A stretch of DNA of 62,612 nucleotides from Methyloceanibacter sp. (GCA_030064755.1 JASJEH010000003.1:1-62612), one strand, 5' to 3'. Shown: positions 8,766 through 17,038, numbered from the stretch's first letter. Notes: generated from the sequence alone by a model not told the origin. Translations and numbers: made by a program.

Positions 8766-9645
8766 CCTGCTTCTTCTTAACTTGCTTGGCGGGTGCGGCG
8801 ACCGGCTTCTCCTCAGGCTCCGCCGCCGCCTGCTCAAGAACGGTTTTCTCCCCCTTCTCCAGTGCGGTGTTGACCTCTTCCTCGAAAGCGCGAATGCGCT
8901 CCGCATTCGCGCCGAGGTCACTGCGCCCATAGCGCGAAGCAGACCGAATATCGATCACGGAAGACGCGTCGTCTCCCTTGACACGCACGACCACGTCGTC
9001 GGTGAATCCCATGATCAGTGAGCTGTCGGTCGCCTCGATGCGGCCGATACCGCTCTCGCCAGGCGCTTCGTTCACAACCACCGTCCAGCCAAGCTGCTTC
9101 ACGGCCTCATTGACCACCGTATAGACAGCGCCCGCAGACCGGTCGACTTCGATTGGACCAATGTCCTCGTAAGCCTCTGTCTGGAGCCGCACTTGCTCTG
9201 GCGATTGACTGACAAGAGGATTGGCATCGCGGGGCCGCTGATCCAGGAGCACGGTAAACTGTAGCGGCTCGTCCGGCGAAGTTTGGATGTCATTCAAAAC
9301 CGGTAGCATCACCGCCTTCGACATGAAGTAAGCCGGAATCGCCAACCCAATAAGACCAACAATAATGGCCGCGAAATTGTTGGCCGCCCCCGTCTGACCC
9401 CCAAACCAAATGCGTATCAAAGAGACAAGCGCGATAAGGACGGCAACCGCAAGCCCCGCACCCGATACCCAGACGAGGTTTATGGCCGCCTGCGTACTCA
9501 AACCGAAGAAGCGATGCAGGATTGCCGTGAGGATTAAGAGCTGCAGGAAGAACACGGCAATTCGGCGCGCCCAGCGCGCCTCATGTGCCTCTTTCACTAC
9601 GAAGCGCGCGGTCGCGTAGCGTTCAATGGTGTCTTCCGCGGTCAC
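8689..9645 (-). CDS. DUF1499 domain-containing membrane protein
   Basis: 318 residues from GTG 9645, with AAGGA about ten bases upstream. Three hydrophobic segments lie near residues 29-45, 53-75 and 88-112, followed by an extracytoplasmic or cytoplasmic DUF1499 domain (YTVVNEAVKQLGW, IEATDSSLIMGFTDDVVVRV, DIRSASRYGRSDLGANAERI). The last 30 or so residues are almost all Lys, Arg and Gln, an unusually basic tail that might bind nucleic acid, phospholipid or wall polymer. That tail is encoded opposite the Ala/Ser/Gly-rich end of the MBL gene, with 77 bases shared. The role of DUF1499 is not established. Confidence 0.8.
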   Translation of the reverse strand: MTAEDTIERYATARFVVKEAHEARWARRIAVFFLQLLILTAILHRFFGLSTQAAINLVWVSGAGLAVAVLIALVSLIRIWFGGQTGAANNFAAIIVGLIGLAIPAYFMSKAVMLPVLNDIQTSPDEPLQFTVLLDQRPRDANPLVSQSPEQVRLQTEAYEDIGPIEVDRSAGAVYTVVNEAVKQLGWTVVVNEAPGESGIGRIEATDSSLIMGFTDDVVVRVKGDDASSVIDIRSASRYGRSDLGANAERIRAFEEEVNTALEKGEKTVLEQAAAEPEEKPVAAPAKQVKKKQVRKRRARRQPQTRSRQQRRRVYRRR

Positions 9646-9718
9646 GTTACGTCGTCCTTATGCCCCTCCGACCGAACAGTGCCGCTTCGGCCTGTCTGCT
9701 GGGATAGCACAGTTCGCG

Positions 9719-10324
9719 TCACGGATTGAGGCGCGTTTTTGTCCAAGCCCCATCGGTTGTCTCCCGGCGAAAAACGATCCGGTCATGCAACCGATAGTCC
9801 CCGTTCTGCCAAAACTCGATCTCCACAGGGCGGAGTCTGAACCCGCGCCAATAATCTGGCCGTGGCACCTCGCGTCCCTCAAAGTCGTCCGCGTAGCGGG
9901 CGACCGCCTTCTCGAGCGCCGCGCGGCTCTCCAGGGGGCGCGACTGCTGCGATGCCCAGGCGCCGAGGCGGCTCTGCCGGCGCCGAGTGGCGAAGTAGGT
10001 GTCCGCCTCTGCCTCCGTCGTAGGCTCGACGGGACCGCGCACGCGGATCTGCCGGCCAAGGCTCTTCCAGTAGAAGAGCAGGGCTGCCTTGGGGTTCGCG
10101 GACAGTTCGTCGCCCTTGGCGCTGCCGCAATTCGTATAGAAGACGAATCCGCGCTCATCGACGCCTTTCAAGAGAATCATCCGGACATTCGGGAGTCCAT
10201 CCGAGTCCGCCGTGGCCACAGCCATCGCCTCCGGATCGCACGGTTCAGATGTTTCTGCTTCCGCGAGCCAAGCCTGAAACAGCACGAATGGGTCCTCGGC
10301 GGCGGTGAAGTCTCGTTTGTCCAT
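9719..10324 (-). CDS. pdxH: Pyridoxamine 5'-phosphate oxidase
   Basis: 201 residues from ATG 10324. FMN-dependent oxidation of pyridoxamine or pyridoxine 5'-phosphate to pyridoxal 5'-phosphate, the last step of vitamin B6 synthesis and salvage. Diagnostic stretches are [21 protein letters not shown] (FMN and phosphate contacts), [25 protein letters not shown] and the C-terminal [18 protein letters not shown] with the final LNP motif typical of the family. Length is normal. It stands alone between the DUF1499 gene and a plus-strand small-protein pair. Confidence 0.95.
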   Translation of the reverse strand: MDKRDFTAAEDPFVLFQAWLAEAETSEPCDPEAMAVATADSDGLPNVRMILLKGVDERGFVFYTNCGSAKGDELSANPKAALLFYWKSLGRQIRVRGPVEPTTEAEADTYFATRRRQSRLGAWASQQSRPLESRAALEKAVARYADDFEGREVPRPDYWRGFRLRPVEIEFWQNGDYRLHDRIVFRRETTDGAWTKTRLNP

Positions 10325-10484
10325 CAAAGTATGCCTGTCATTCCGTCCGTTTGCCGGGGCAAAAAACTTCCCGGCTCGATACGGGCATTTACGATTTCCT
10401 CACCCTGATAGGCCAGGATCGGTCGTGTTGATAGAGGGCGCGGGGGAATTTCAGTAGCCGCGTCAGTGTTGGGGACGATTTGTT

Positions 10485-10931
10485 ATGCGTACGTTCCGTT
10501 GGAACGCCCCTATCAAGGGGGCGGGGGCTCTCGTGTTGTGTGTATTGCTCCCCGCCCTAATTCCTCTCAAAGCAGAGGATCGTGGGGCACATGTGGTTGT
10601 ACCGGTCTTCAAGACCGTGACACCCGAAACCGTGACGGAGCTGAACAGCCCTCTCACGGAACTTAAGACCGGTCTTGATCGTTCAGATAGGGAAGTCGCG
10701 CTCCGCGCATTGCAGATGGCCCTTACTGAGCTCGGCGATGGGGCAACTCTCGTGTGGCAGCGAAAAGCAAGCCAGCTCGCGGGCAGGATAAAACCCGTCT
10801 CCGTGTTTCGCGACGAGCATGGCCGCTTGTGCCGCACCGTCCTCTACGCGTTGAGCCGAGGCGGCAAAGAGAACGAGATCAAGGGCGTTGCTTGCCGATC
10901 GCCGAACGGTCGCTGGGCAATCGCCGGATAG
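10485..10931 (+). CDS. Small exported protein, surface-antigen-like
   Basis: 148 residues with an N-terminal hydrophobic signal (AGALVLCVLLPALIPLKA). The C-terminal half (ALQMALTELGDGATLVWQRK, then RDEHGRLCRTVLYALSRGG and GVACRSPNGRWAI) resembles the alphaproteobacterial 17-kDa surface-antigen / RT0821-type periplasmic domain: a short helix, a conserved first Cys (C-R), and a closing ACR-PDGxW-like motif. The two Cys probably form a disulfide. The match is by eye and partial; the function of that domain is not known. Confidence 0.7.
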   Translation: MRTFRWNAPIKGAGALVLCVLLPALIPLKAEDRGAHVVVPVFKTVTPETVTELNSPLTELKTGLDRSDREVALRALQMALTELGDGATLVWQRKASQLAGRIKPVSVFRDEHGRLCRTVLYALSRGGKENEIKGVACRSPNGRWAIAG

Positions 10932-10939
10932 AGGATTTT

Positions 10940-11128
10940 ATGTCTGAGAGTTACGTCACCACCGAGACGACCGCTCCGCATAGAGCCGAAGCGCTCCAAG
11001 GCACACAGCAGACCGGAGTCCGGTTTACGCCGCTGCGTTCCGCAATTGTTGTGCGGGACGACGCCGCGCACGCTAGCACAGAGGAGACACTCTCTCCGCT
11101 CGTGCCAGTCCCGCGCCGAGAAGACTAA
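10940..11128 (+). CDS. Possible small protein of unknown function
   Basis: 62 codons starting at ATG 10940, nine bases after the preceding stop, with GAGG seven bases upstream. The product is polar, Thr/Ala/Arg rich, with no signal or membrane segment (begins MSESYVTTET, ends LVPVPRRED). Close spacing suggests co-transcription with the surface-antigen-like gene. It resembles no family I know and could be spurious. Confidence 0.35.
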   Translation: MSESYVTTETTAPHRAEALQGTQQTGVRFTPLRSAIVVRDDAAHASTEETLSPLVPVPRRED

Positions 11129-11167
11129 GAGCTCACCCCCCAGCCCGATCGCACCGGGCTGGTCCTT

Positions 11168-11191
11168 CCGAAATGGCGAAAGCCCTTTCGG
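11168..11191 (+). promoter_or_regulatory. Hairpin with GAAA tetraloop in the fabI leader
   Basis: CCGAAA, a T/C mismatch, GGC, a GAAA loop, GCC and TTTCGG fold into a 9-bp stem capped by a GNRA-type tetraloop. It lies about 50 bases before the fabI start. There is no T-run after it, so if it is transcribed it is a structured leader element rather than a terminator. Confidence 0.35.
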
Positions 11192-11213
11192 CGGGGCCAG
11201 CCCGGTGTATAAG

Positions 11214-11243
11214 AAGCCCCCAGATTAGTCTGAAGGAGGGCTT
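11214..11243 (+). promoter_or_regulatory. Hairpin enclosing the fabI ribosome binding site
   Basis: AAGCCC (11214-11219) can pair with GGGCTT (11238-11243), with an inner CAGA-TTAG-TCTG stem (11221-11232). The Shine-Dalgarno AAGGAGGG lies in the 3' side of this fold and the fabI ATG follows at once. The arrangement would occlude the ribosome binding site when folded, so translational control of fabI is possible. Confidence 0.35.
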
Positions 11244-12062
11244 ATGGCGGACGGCGGCAATCTCATGGCGGGCAAGCGTGGCATCGTTTTCGGTGTCGCC
11301 AATAATCGCTCGATCGCTTGGGGCATCACCAAGGCAGTTGTCGCTCAAGGCGCGGAAGTCGCCCTGACCTACCAAGGTGAGGCACTGAAGAAGCGCGTGG
11401 GGCCGCTGGCCGAACAAGTTGGGGCAAAGCTCGTGCTGCCATGCGACGTCACCGATACGGCCTCGATGGATGCCGTGTTCGCCGCTGTCGACAAGGAGTG
11501 GGGCAGCCTCGACTTCATTGTCCACGCGGTCGCTTTTTCCGACAAGGATCAGCTGGATGGGCGCTATGTCGACACGACCGAAGACAATTTCGCCAAGACG
11601 ATGAACATCTCCTGCTATTCGCTGACGGCGATGGCGAAGCGCGCTGAGCCGCTGATGAAAGATGGCGGGTCGATCGTCACCCTCACTTATTACGGCGCCG
11701 AAAAGGTGATGCCCCACTACAACGTCATGGGCGTCGCAAAGGCCGCGCTCGAGACGAGCGTGCAATATCTCGCCGCCGATCTGGGCAAGAACAACATTCG
11801 TGTGAACGCCATCTCGGCCGGCCCGATCAAGACATTGGCCGCGTCAGGCATTTCGGACTTCCGCTATATCCTGAAGTGGAACGAGTATAACTCGCCGCTC
11901 CGCCGGACCGTGACCATCGAAGATGTGGGCGGCGGCGGCGTGTATCTTCTGTCCGACCTCTCCGCTGGCGTGACCGGCGAAGTCCTGCATATCGATGCGG
12001 GCTACCACGTAGTGGGCATGAAGAACGAAGACGCCCCCGACATCTCCGTGGCGAAGGATTAG
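11244..12062 (+). CDS. fabI: Enoyl-[acyl-carrier-protein] reductase (NADH)
   Basis: 272 residues. Catalyses the last reduction of each fatty-acid elongation cycle in the cytosol. A divergent short-chain dehydrogenase: nucleotide-binding GVANNRSIAWG at residues 17-27, and catalytic Tyr159 and Lys166 in the Y-x6-K motif (HYNVMGVAK), with the FabI-type Tyr149 just before. Length and the C-terminal GEVLHIDAGYHVVGM are typical. A strong AAGGAGG lies upstream, inside a possible hairpin. The stop overlaps that of the convergent TetR gene by four bases (TTAG). Confidence 0.96.
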   Translation: MADGGNLMAGKRGIVFGVANNRSIAWGITKAVVAQGAEVALTYQGEALKKRVGPLAEQVGAKLVLPCDVTDTASMDAVFAAVDKEWGSLDFIVHAVAFSDKDQLDGRYVDTTEDNFAKTMNISCYSLTAMAKRAEPLMKDGGSIVTLTYYGAEKVMPHYNVMGVAKAALETSVQYLAADLGKNNIRVNAISAGPIKTLAASGISDFRYILKWNEYNSPLRRTVTIEDVGGGGVYLLSDLSAGVTGEVLHIDAGYHVVGMKNEDAPDISVAKD

Positions 12063-12649
12063 CCGGCGTCGGGTCTCGACGCCGTTCTGCCAGGGCTAAG
12101 ACAGGTTCGGAACTGCGCGGCGACGGCATCAATGAAATGCGGGTCAGACGTCACCCGCCCTGACAAAAGCGCGCCCTGAACCCCCGCTAGAATCTGCATT
12201 GCCACGTCGCGCGGCCTTTGGTCACCGATGGCGAATTGCCCACGCTTGACGCCCTCGCGGACAATGTCCTCGAGTTCGTCGATATGGCGCGTTGCAAAGC
12301 GGTGAACGGCCGCTTGCACCGGCGACGAAACAGCATCGAAAACAGCGCCGAACGATCCACCCGGACACATGCGTTCAGCCTTTCCATGGATGCCACGAAA
12401 CATGTCGAAGTAGGCTTCGAGACGGTCGGCGGGTGCTAGGTCCCGGGTCCTGTCGAATTGCGACCTAATCCAGTCGGCCGCTCGGTCCAGCACAGCGACG
12501 GCCATCGCGTCCTTCGAATCGAAATAGTGATAGAGGCTCGCCTTGCGCACGCCGACCCCATCGGCGACGTCCTGGAAGCTAAAACCATGAAAGCTACGCC
12601 GTTGAATGAGGCCTTGAGCGGCATCTAGAATCTTTTCGCGCGTGTCCAT
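12059..12649 (-). CDS. TetR/AcrR-family transcriptional regulator
   Basis: 196 residues from ATG 12649. The N-terminal helix-turn-helix (REKILDAAQGLIQRRSFHGF, then FQDVADGVGVRKASLYHYF) is canonical TetR; the longer in-frame extension upstream would run through the operator region. The C-terminal ligand domain contains PGGSFGAVFDAVSSPVQ, as in TetR_C regulators of the YcdC/AcrR-like type. An 18-bp palindrome begins two bases upstream of its start codon and two more copies lie before the divergent small gene, so it very probably represses itself and the divergent transcript. The ligand is unknown. Confidence 0.9.
   Translation of the reverse strand: MDTREKILDAAQGLIQRRSFHGFSFQDVADGVGVRKASLYHYFDSKDAMAVAVLDRAADWIRSQFDRTRDLAPADRLEAYFDMFRGIHGKAERMCPGGSFGAVFDAVSSPVQAAVHRFATRHIDELEDIVREGVKRGQFAIGDQRPRDVAMQILAGVQGALLSGRVTSDPHFIDAVAAQFRTCLSPGRTASRPDAG
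12064..12084. terminator. Stem-loop at the fabI/tetR convergence
   Basis: CGGCGTCG, loop GGTCT, CGACGCCG: a perfect 8-bp GC stem lying directly after the fabI stop and inside the last codons of the TetR gene. It has no T-run. It is the only obvious candidate for separating these two convergent transcripts, which have no intergenic space. Confidence 0.4.
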
Positions 12650-12650
12650 T

Positions 12651-12668
12651 CTACCTTCCATAAGGTAG
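12651..12668. promoter_or_regulatory. TetR operator 1 (CTACC-N8-GGTAG)
   Basis: CTACC, eight bases, GGTAG; the symmetry extends to a perfect 8-bp arm on each side (12650-12657 and 12662-12669). It abuts the TetR start codon at 12649, a position suited to autorepression. Confidence 0.7.
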
Positions 12669-12722
12669 ATTACGGTCCAATTCAAGTCTGCATCACAATA
12701 ATTTTTAGGGTTGCAACGCTCC

Positions 12723-12740
12723 CTACCGTTTGTTAGGTAG
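12723..12740. promoter_or_regulatory. TetR operator 2 (CTACC-N8-GGTAG)
   Basis: Same half-sites and the same 8-base spacing as operator 1; one further base pair on each side also matches (12722 and 12741). It lies about 50 bases before the small exported protein gene, where a promoter is expected. Confidence 0.65.
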
Positions 12741-12747
12741 GACTCGC

Positions 12748-12765
12748 CTACCGGACGGTAGGTAG
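12748..12765. promoter_or_regulatory. TetR operator 3 (CTACC-N8-GGTAG)
   Basis: CTACC at 12748-12752 and GGTAG at 12761-12765, again eight bases apart. A second overlapping arrangement, CCTACCG-GA-CGGTAGG (12747-12762), is also a perfect palindrome, so the site may bind in two registers. It is 25 bases from operator 2 centre to centre and 26 bases before the small gene's ATG. Confidence 0.65.
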
Positions 12766-12791
12766 CCCACTCAAGTGAAAGGAATGAACAG

Positions 12792-12968
12792 ATGACCAAG
12801 ACTTCAGCAGCTTTCGCAATCATCGCGGCCGTCGCCGCAAGCAGCACTCTAGTTTCGGGCGGCGCTGTCGCCGGGGACTTCTATCCGGACAAGTTCCGTG
12901 ACCAAAGCAAACCGGTTGTCTCCTCCAGCCAGGAGTCCGGCATTCCAGCTCAGTACCGTCTGCGTTGA
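12792..12968 (+). CDS. Small exported protein controlled by the divergent TetR
   Basis: 58 residues. ATG 12792 follows AAAGGA at nine bases. The first 28 residues form a clean signal peptide (MTKTSAAFAIIAAVAAS to GGAVAG); the mature part is only about 30 residues, polar, containing DFYPDKFRDQSKP and ending QYRLR. No family recognised. Three identical-type operators lie between it and the divergent TetR gene, so it is probably the regulator's main target. It may be induced by a compound sensed by the TetR protein. Confidence 0.7.
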   Translation: MTKTSAAFAIIAAVAASSTLVSGGAVAGDFYPDKFRDQSKPVVSSSQESGIPAQYRLR

Positions 12969-12983
12969 ACGTCCTGACGGATC

Positions 12984-13013
12984 GGGAGCCCCGTTTCCCT
13001 CCCCGGGGCTCCC
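12984..13013 (+). terminator. Stem-loop after the small exported protein gene
   Basis: GGGAGCCCCG and CGGGGCTCCC form a perfect 10-bp stem around a 10-base pyrimidine loop, 15 bases after the stop. No T-run follows. It probably ends or attenuates the small-gene transcript before the Cys-rich gene. Confidence 0.55.
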
Positions 13014-13034
13014 GCTTCGCGCTTGGAGCAAGCC

Positions 13035-13214
13035 ATGAGAACTAGGTTCATTTTGGCGGTCGCGTTTTTGGTGGTCCTTGGACAGACACCTGGCGAGGCA
13101 CGCGTGAGTAACAACTGCCCAGAGTTTGGCTGGCCCTGTGATTGTGCCTGGCAAAGCCGCGATTGCTTACCCGTCTGCGCGATGGAGGCATGGGCCGACT
13201 GCACGCCGACATAG
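13035..13214 (+). CDS. Small Cys-rich exported protein
   Basis: 59 residues from ATG 13035, with GGAG seven bases upstream. A signal peptide of about 22 residues (ILAVAFLVVLGQTPGEA) is followed by a mature domain of about 36 residues with six cysteines (NNC, WPC, DC, RDC, PVC, ADC) and several Trp. Six cysteines in so short a chain suggests three disulfides, or a metal site, in the periplasm or outside. No family recognised. It lies downstream of the TetR-controlled gene and may belong to the same transcript if the hairpin at 12984 is leaky. Confidence 0.6.
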   Translation: MRTRFILAVAFLVVLGQTPGEARVSNNCPEFGWPCDCAWQSRDCLPVCAMEAWADCTPT

Positions 13215-13240
13215 CGAACTCGCATTCAGATCAAAAGACG

Positions 13241-13262
13241 AGGGCGGGATACATCCCGCCCT
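13241..13262 (-). terminator. Intrinsic terminator of the CHAP-like gene
   Basis: A perfect inverted repeat AGGGCGGGAT / ATCCCGCCCT. Read on the minus strand it is followed within three bases by CTTTTGA, and it begins nine bases after the stop of the minus-strand gene at 13271. It could also stop the plus-strand Cys-rich gene, which ends 26 bases before it. Confidence 0.7.
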
Positions 13263-13270
13263 GCCCATTC

Positions 13271-13705
13271 TTAGACCTTGCGGAATACAGCACCCTTGAC
13301 CGAACGCGGACGCTCGCGCACGCGGCCTCCGTCATTGCCGGAGCGCACGATCCACTGACCATCCTTGGTGCGGCCCGTGATGAGGCCCACGTGATGCGGC
13401 CACACCACCACGGCGCCGACGCGCGGACCGTTCAGGGGACGGCCCCGCTTGGCCCAATTGCGGGCAAGATTGTACTTGGGTCCGCCTCCGAGCTGAGTCC
13501 GCATGTACCAGCCGCACCAGCGTGCGGGGCGCGGACCCGCATGGTGCCGGCCAACGCTTGCACGCTTCACGATCTTGTTCGGTTTGGCAATGTTGGATGC
13601 AACGGACGCGAAAGGCGCCGGCATCGCGGCGGCAGGAACGAGTGCCATGGCGCTCGAGAGAAAGACAACAGTTAACGTCAACAGACATGCATGCGCAGCA
13701 CGCAT
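13271..13705 (-). CDS. Exported CHAP-like cysteine peptidase/amidase domain protein
   Basis: 144 residues. The signal peptide ends near VPAAAMPAP. The core holds ARWCGWYMRTQLG (candidate catalytic Cys, about residue 64), LARNWAKRG, then VGAVVVWPHHVGLITG (candidate catalytic His) and a closing GQWIVRSGNDG. This is the small CHAP/NlpC-P60-like layout found in exported Hyphomicrobiales proteins, which suggests peptidoglycan cleavage in the periplasm. The match is by motif order only. An intrinsic terminator lies directly after it. Confidence 0.75.
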   Translation of the reverse strand: MRAAHACLLTLTVVFLSSAMALVPAAAMPAPFASVASNIAKPNKIVKRASVGRHHAGPRPARWCGWYMRTQLGGGPKYNLARNWAKRGRPLNGPRVGAVVVWPHHVGLITGRTKDGQWIVRSGNDGGRVRERPRSVKGAVFRKV

Positions 13706-13894
13706 CGGCGACTCCTTGCTTCATTGTGTTGTGGGAGGAAACACCCGGCGAAGGTTCAAGCCGGGCGGCGCGAGGAACCCGCGCGACGCGCAAGCTACGG
13801 AAAATTAAGACGAAAACACGCCGTTGAAGCGACCTGGATAGGCCCATTTTAGGGCCTGGCCGTTTAAGCCAAGCGGTTGGCGCAGCCGTCCGTC

Positions 13895-15220
13895 TCAGCC
13901 TTGCCGCGGCGGGAGGTTCGGCAACCACGCGGCCCAAAGGCCTGCGGCAACGGTCGCCGCCACAAGGCAATAGATGGGCCAGGCGAAGCTTGTCAGCTCA
14001 GCCATGAGCCCAAGTACGAAAGCCGCGAGAATGGCCACACTGATCGTGCTCACGCTCGCAACGGCCACGAAATAGGGCCGCTCGGCACTCGGTGCCATAC
14101 TGATCACATACAGAGACCGCGCCGTGACGATACTGACTGCCCCCAACGCCACGAGAAAAAGGACAACCCCGTGAAGCGCCAAAATCCGCAGTTGGGGAAA
14201 CGTTTCGATTGCAACGGCCAGTAGACCTCCGAACGCCGCAAAGATTGTACCCCACACCATTACCGTTCGGCTGGACATATGGATCCATCGCCACAAGGCG
14301 CCGCCGACAATCATCGCGGCGCAGGTCGCCACGAGCAAAACCGTCAATCCGGTGCCCACATGCTTCTGATGGATCGCCGCGTGAATAGCATAGAACGGCA
14401 AGGCCAGCTCGACGGCCAGGAACAGTATACGGGCCACGATGAACTGCTGTGCCCAGCGTAGCTGAACGACCTTCCTCACGCCCACTCGGAAGTCGGTCAG
14501 GAAGCCCGCTGTGATCCCCGGTTCACCTGCAGGACCGGGGGCGCTTGTGGGCTGTTCGCGCACGATTGCAACGAATGCGGCCGAGGCCAGCAAAACAAAG
14601 ACCCCCGCCCAGAGTACGGCGAGATGCCTATCCAGCGGCGAGCCGTCCGCGAGTTGCAGATGGCTTACAACTGCAATGGCAATGGCTAAGACGCCTGCGA
14701 AGATGGCCTCTCCATACATCAGGTTGCCACGCCGCGACTCGCTCAGCAGACGTCCCAGGAGGTCCTGGTGGACAAGTGTCGTGGCGCCCATACCGAAGCC
14801 GACAACTGCCGCGGCAGCCAAGATTAGGATGGCTACAACACCAGGCGTGGCGACGTTTGTGGCAATGCCGACCGTCGCGATGGCTGCGGCCGTCGCGGCC
14901 AGGATCAGCGCCAGATGCCACTTGATCCCCTTCGCCGCTCGGATGACCGGCGCGGACCCGGCAAACCCGAGCAACCTGCAGAGTTCAACGATGGGAACGA
15001 TTAGCGCGCCCGCGAGTACCGACCCGCCCGCAGCGATGAGAAGAAAGGGAAGCACGACGTGGGGGCTCCCAAGCTGGCGCCCGGCCCCCATGGTGACGGT
15101 CTGCCCATAGATCGCTCCGAAGTTCCAGTTCTCGGCGTGCGGCCCTTGCACCGACAGGCTCCTGACATCCGGGTGACGCAATGGGAATGCGAGAAGGACA
15201 GCAAAACCGTGCCAACTCAT
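13895..15220 (-). CDS. MFS-type transporter
   Basis: 441 residues, strongly hydrophobic, with about 12 predicted membrane helices split by a charged cytoplasmic loop near residues 215-235 (REQPTSAPGPAGEPG). The loop between early helices carries HQDLLGRLLSESRRGNLMYGE, an Arg-rich segment comparable to the MFS loop 2/3 motif. I assign the superfamily from topology and length; nothing identifies the substrate. The ATG at 15220 has only a weak ribosome binding site, and the first membrane helix is short, so the start may differ. Confidence 0.7.
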   Translation of the reverse strand: MSWHGFAVLLAFPLRHPDVRSLSVQGPHAENWNFGAIYGQTVTMGAGRQLGSPHVVLPFLLIAAGGSVLAGALIVPIVELCRLLGFAGSAPVIRAAKGIKWHLALILAATAAAIATVGIATNVATPGVVAILILAAAAVVGFGMGATTLVHQDLLGRLLSESRRGNLMYGEAIFAGVLAIAIAVVSHLQLADGSPLDRHLAVLWAGVFVLLASAAFVAIVREQPTSAPGPAGEPGITAGFLTDFRVGVRKVVQLRWAQQFIVARILFLAVELALPFYAIHAAIHQKHVGTGLTVLLVATCAAMIVGGALWRWIHMSSRTVMVWGTIFAAFGGLLAVAIETFPQLRILALHGVVLFLVALGAVSIVTARSLYVISMAPSAERPYFVAVASVSTISVAILAAFVLGLMAELTSFAWPIYCLVAATVAAGLWAAWLPNLPPRQG

Positions 15221-15398
15221 TCACTGATCCGCGCTTGACAGCGGTTACAGCCGGGTTTCCTTCGCCACCAAGCTACGCACCATCATGACGTCTTATTCAG
15301 AAAGTTTTGGGCACGACTGAGTCCGCACCGGCTAGCGGCCCCGATTCCGGCCCGTAGCGCGCGCTGGACGCAAACCGCTCACGCGCCTAAAACAAGCC

Positions 15399-16556
15399 AT
15401 GTCGCACAACAGCTTTGGACACCTCTTCCGCATCACGACCTGGGGCGAAAGCCACGGGCCCGCCATCGGCTGCGTGGTCGACGGCTGCCCGCCAGGGATC
15501 GCCATCACTGAGGCTGAGATCCAGGCTTACCTGGACAAGCGGCGACCGGGCACGTCGAAATTCGTGACGCAACGGAAAGAGCCGGATCGCGTCCAAATCC
15601 TCTCGGGCGTCTTCACCACAGAGGACGGTGAACAGCTCACGACCGGCACACCCATCGCGCTGGAGATCCAAAACATGGATGCGCGGTCGAAGGACTACGG
15701 TGACATCAAGGACAAATTCCGCCCGGGCCACGCCGACTACACCTACGCGGAAAAGTATGGGGTTCGGGACTTTCGCGGGTCGGGCCGCGCCTCGGCGCGC
15801 GAGACGGCGACCCGCGTGGCGGCTGGCGCCGTAGCGCGGAAAGTCATACCGGGCTTGCGCGTCCGCGGGGCGCTCGTGCAGGTGGGACCGCACAAGATCG
15901 ATCGCGGCAACTGGAACTGGGACGCGGTCAACGAAAACCCGTTCTTCTGTCCGGACCCTGAAGCGGCTGAGACCTGGGCCAGTTACCTCGACGACGTTCG
16001 TAAGTCCGGCTCTTCGACTGGCGCAGTGATCGAGATCGTCGCTGACGGCGTGCCCATTGGGCTTGGCGCCCCCCTTTACGCCAAGCTCGACCAGGACATT
16101 GCGTCGGGGCTCATGAGCATCAATGCCGTGAAGGGTGTAGAGATCGGCGCCGGCTTCGCCGCGGCTGCCCTGTCAGGCGAAGAGAATGCAGATGAGATGC
16201 GGAACGGCCCGCCCGGCTGGCCGATGTTTCTCTCCAACAACGCAGGCGGAATCCTGGGCGGCATTTCGACGGGCCAGCCCGTCGTCGCGCGTTTCGCCGT
16301 GAAGCCGACCTCGTCGATCCTCAACCCGCGCAACACGATCGATAAGAGCGGGAACAACACGGAGGTCGTCACGAAGGGGCGTCATGATCCTTGCGTCGGG
16401 ATTCGCGCCGTTCCTATTGGCGAGGCCATGGTGGCGATCGTACTGGCCGACCACTATCTGCGTCATCGCGGTCAGACTGGCCAGGACGCGGGCGAAGATT
16501 TGGCTCGGGATGTGGATACGCGCTTGGAATGGCTTCCGACCAAACCGTCAACCTGA
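15399..16556 (+). CDS. aroC: Chorismate synthase
   Basis: 385 residues. FMN-dependent conversion of 5-enolpyruvylshikimate 3-phosphate to chorismate, the end of the shikimate pathway. Signature blocks present: [18 protein letters not shown] near the N-terminus, [32 protein letters not shown] and [17 protein letters not shown]. Length slightly exceeds the usual 350-370. It is the first gene of an overlapping run: the DCC gene begins 28 bases before its stop. Confidence 0.96.
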   Translation: MSHNSFGHLFRITTWGESHGPAIGCVVDGCPPGIAITEAEIQAYLDKRRPGTSKFVTQRKEPDRVQILSGVFTTEDGEQLTTGTPIALEIQNMDARSKDYGDIKDKFRPGHADYTYAEKYGVRDFRGSGRASARETATRVAAGAVARKVIPGLRVRGALVQVGPHKIDRGNWNWDAVNENPFFCPDPEAAETWASYLDDVRKSGSSTGAVIEIVADGVPIGLGAPLYAKLDQDIASGLMSINAVKGVEIGAGFAAAALSGEENADEMRNGPPGWPMFLSNNAGGILGGISTGQPVVARFAVKPTSSILNPRNTIDKSGNNTEVVTKGRHDPCVGIRAVPIGEAMVAIVLADHYLRHRGQTGQDAGEDLARDVDTRLEWLPTKPST

Positions 16557-17038
16557 GCAGCACTGGGCTCTCCGCCGGACTTGAGGCCTTTCCGGCCTAC
16601 TCCTACCGCGACGACCCGTCGGTTCCGGACTTCCCGGACGATACCCAACTCATCGTATTCGATGGGGTGTGCATCATGTGCAGCGCTTTCGCCCAATTCG
16701 TGGCAAAGCGGGATACCGAGAAGCGTTTTCGGTTGACGGAGGCGCAGTCGGCTCTGGGCGGCGCGCTGTTTCGCCACTACGGTCTCGACGACGTGAACTA
16801 CGAGACGAACCTACTCATTCAGGATGGCCGGGCCTACGGGCGCATGGAGGCGTTCGTTCGCATCGTCAGCCAGCTCGGCGGCGCCTGGCCCTGCGTTCGT
16901 GCTCTGCTGGCTTTGCCGCGGCCGGTGCGCAACTGGCTCTACGAACGCATTGCCCGAAACCGTTACGCTCTGTTCGGCCGCTATGACTCTTGCCCAGCGG
17001 AGCGCGATCCAGGCATCGCAGACAGACTTATAGGCTGA
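16529..17038 (+). CDS. DCC-family (DUF393) thiol-disulfide oxidoreductase-like protein
   Basis: 169 residues from ATG 16529, inside the 3' end of aroC. DUF393 proteins carry an N-terminal D-x-x-C-x-x-C motif: here [11 protein letters not shown] with Cys48 and Cys51. The rest matches the family ([58 protein letters not shown]). Often assumed to act on thiols or as a small redox partner; no activity is firmly known. It is translationally coupled to the DUF4166 gene, whose ATG shares one base with its stop. Confidence 0.85.
   Translation: MASDQTVNLSSTGLSAGLEAFPAYSYRDDPSVPDFPDDTQLIVFDGVCIMCSAFAQFVAKRDTEKRFRLTEAQSALGGALFRHYGLDDVNYETNLLIQDGRAYGRMEAFVRIVSQLGGAWPCVRALLALPRPVRNWLYERIARNRYALFGRYDSCPAERDPGIADRLIG

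Noticed and set aside
13840-13857. AGGCCC-ATTTTA-GGGCCT stem-loop after the MFS gene
   Set aside because: Only six pairs and no T-run; possible terminator, but too weak to call.
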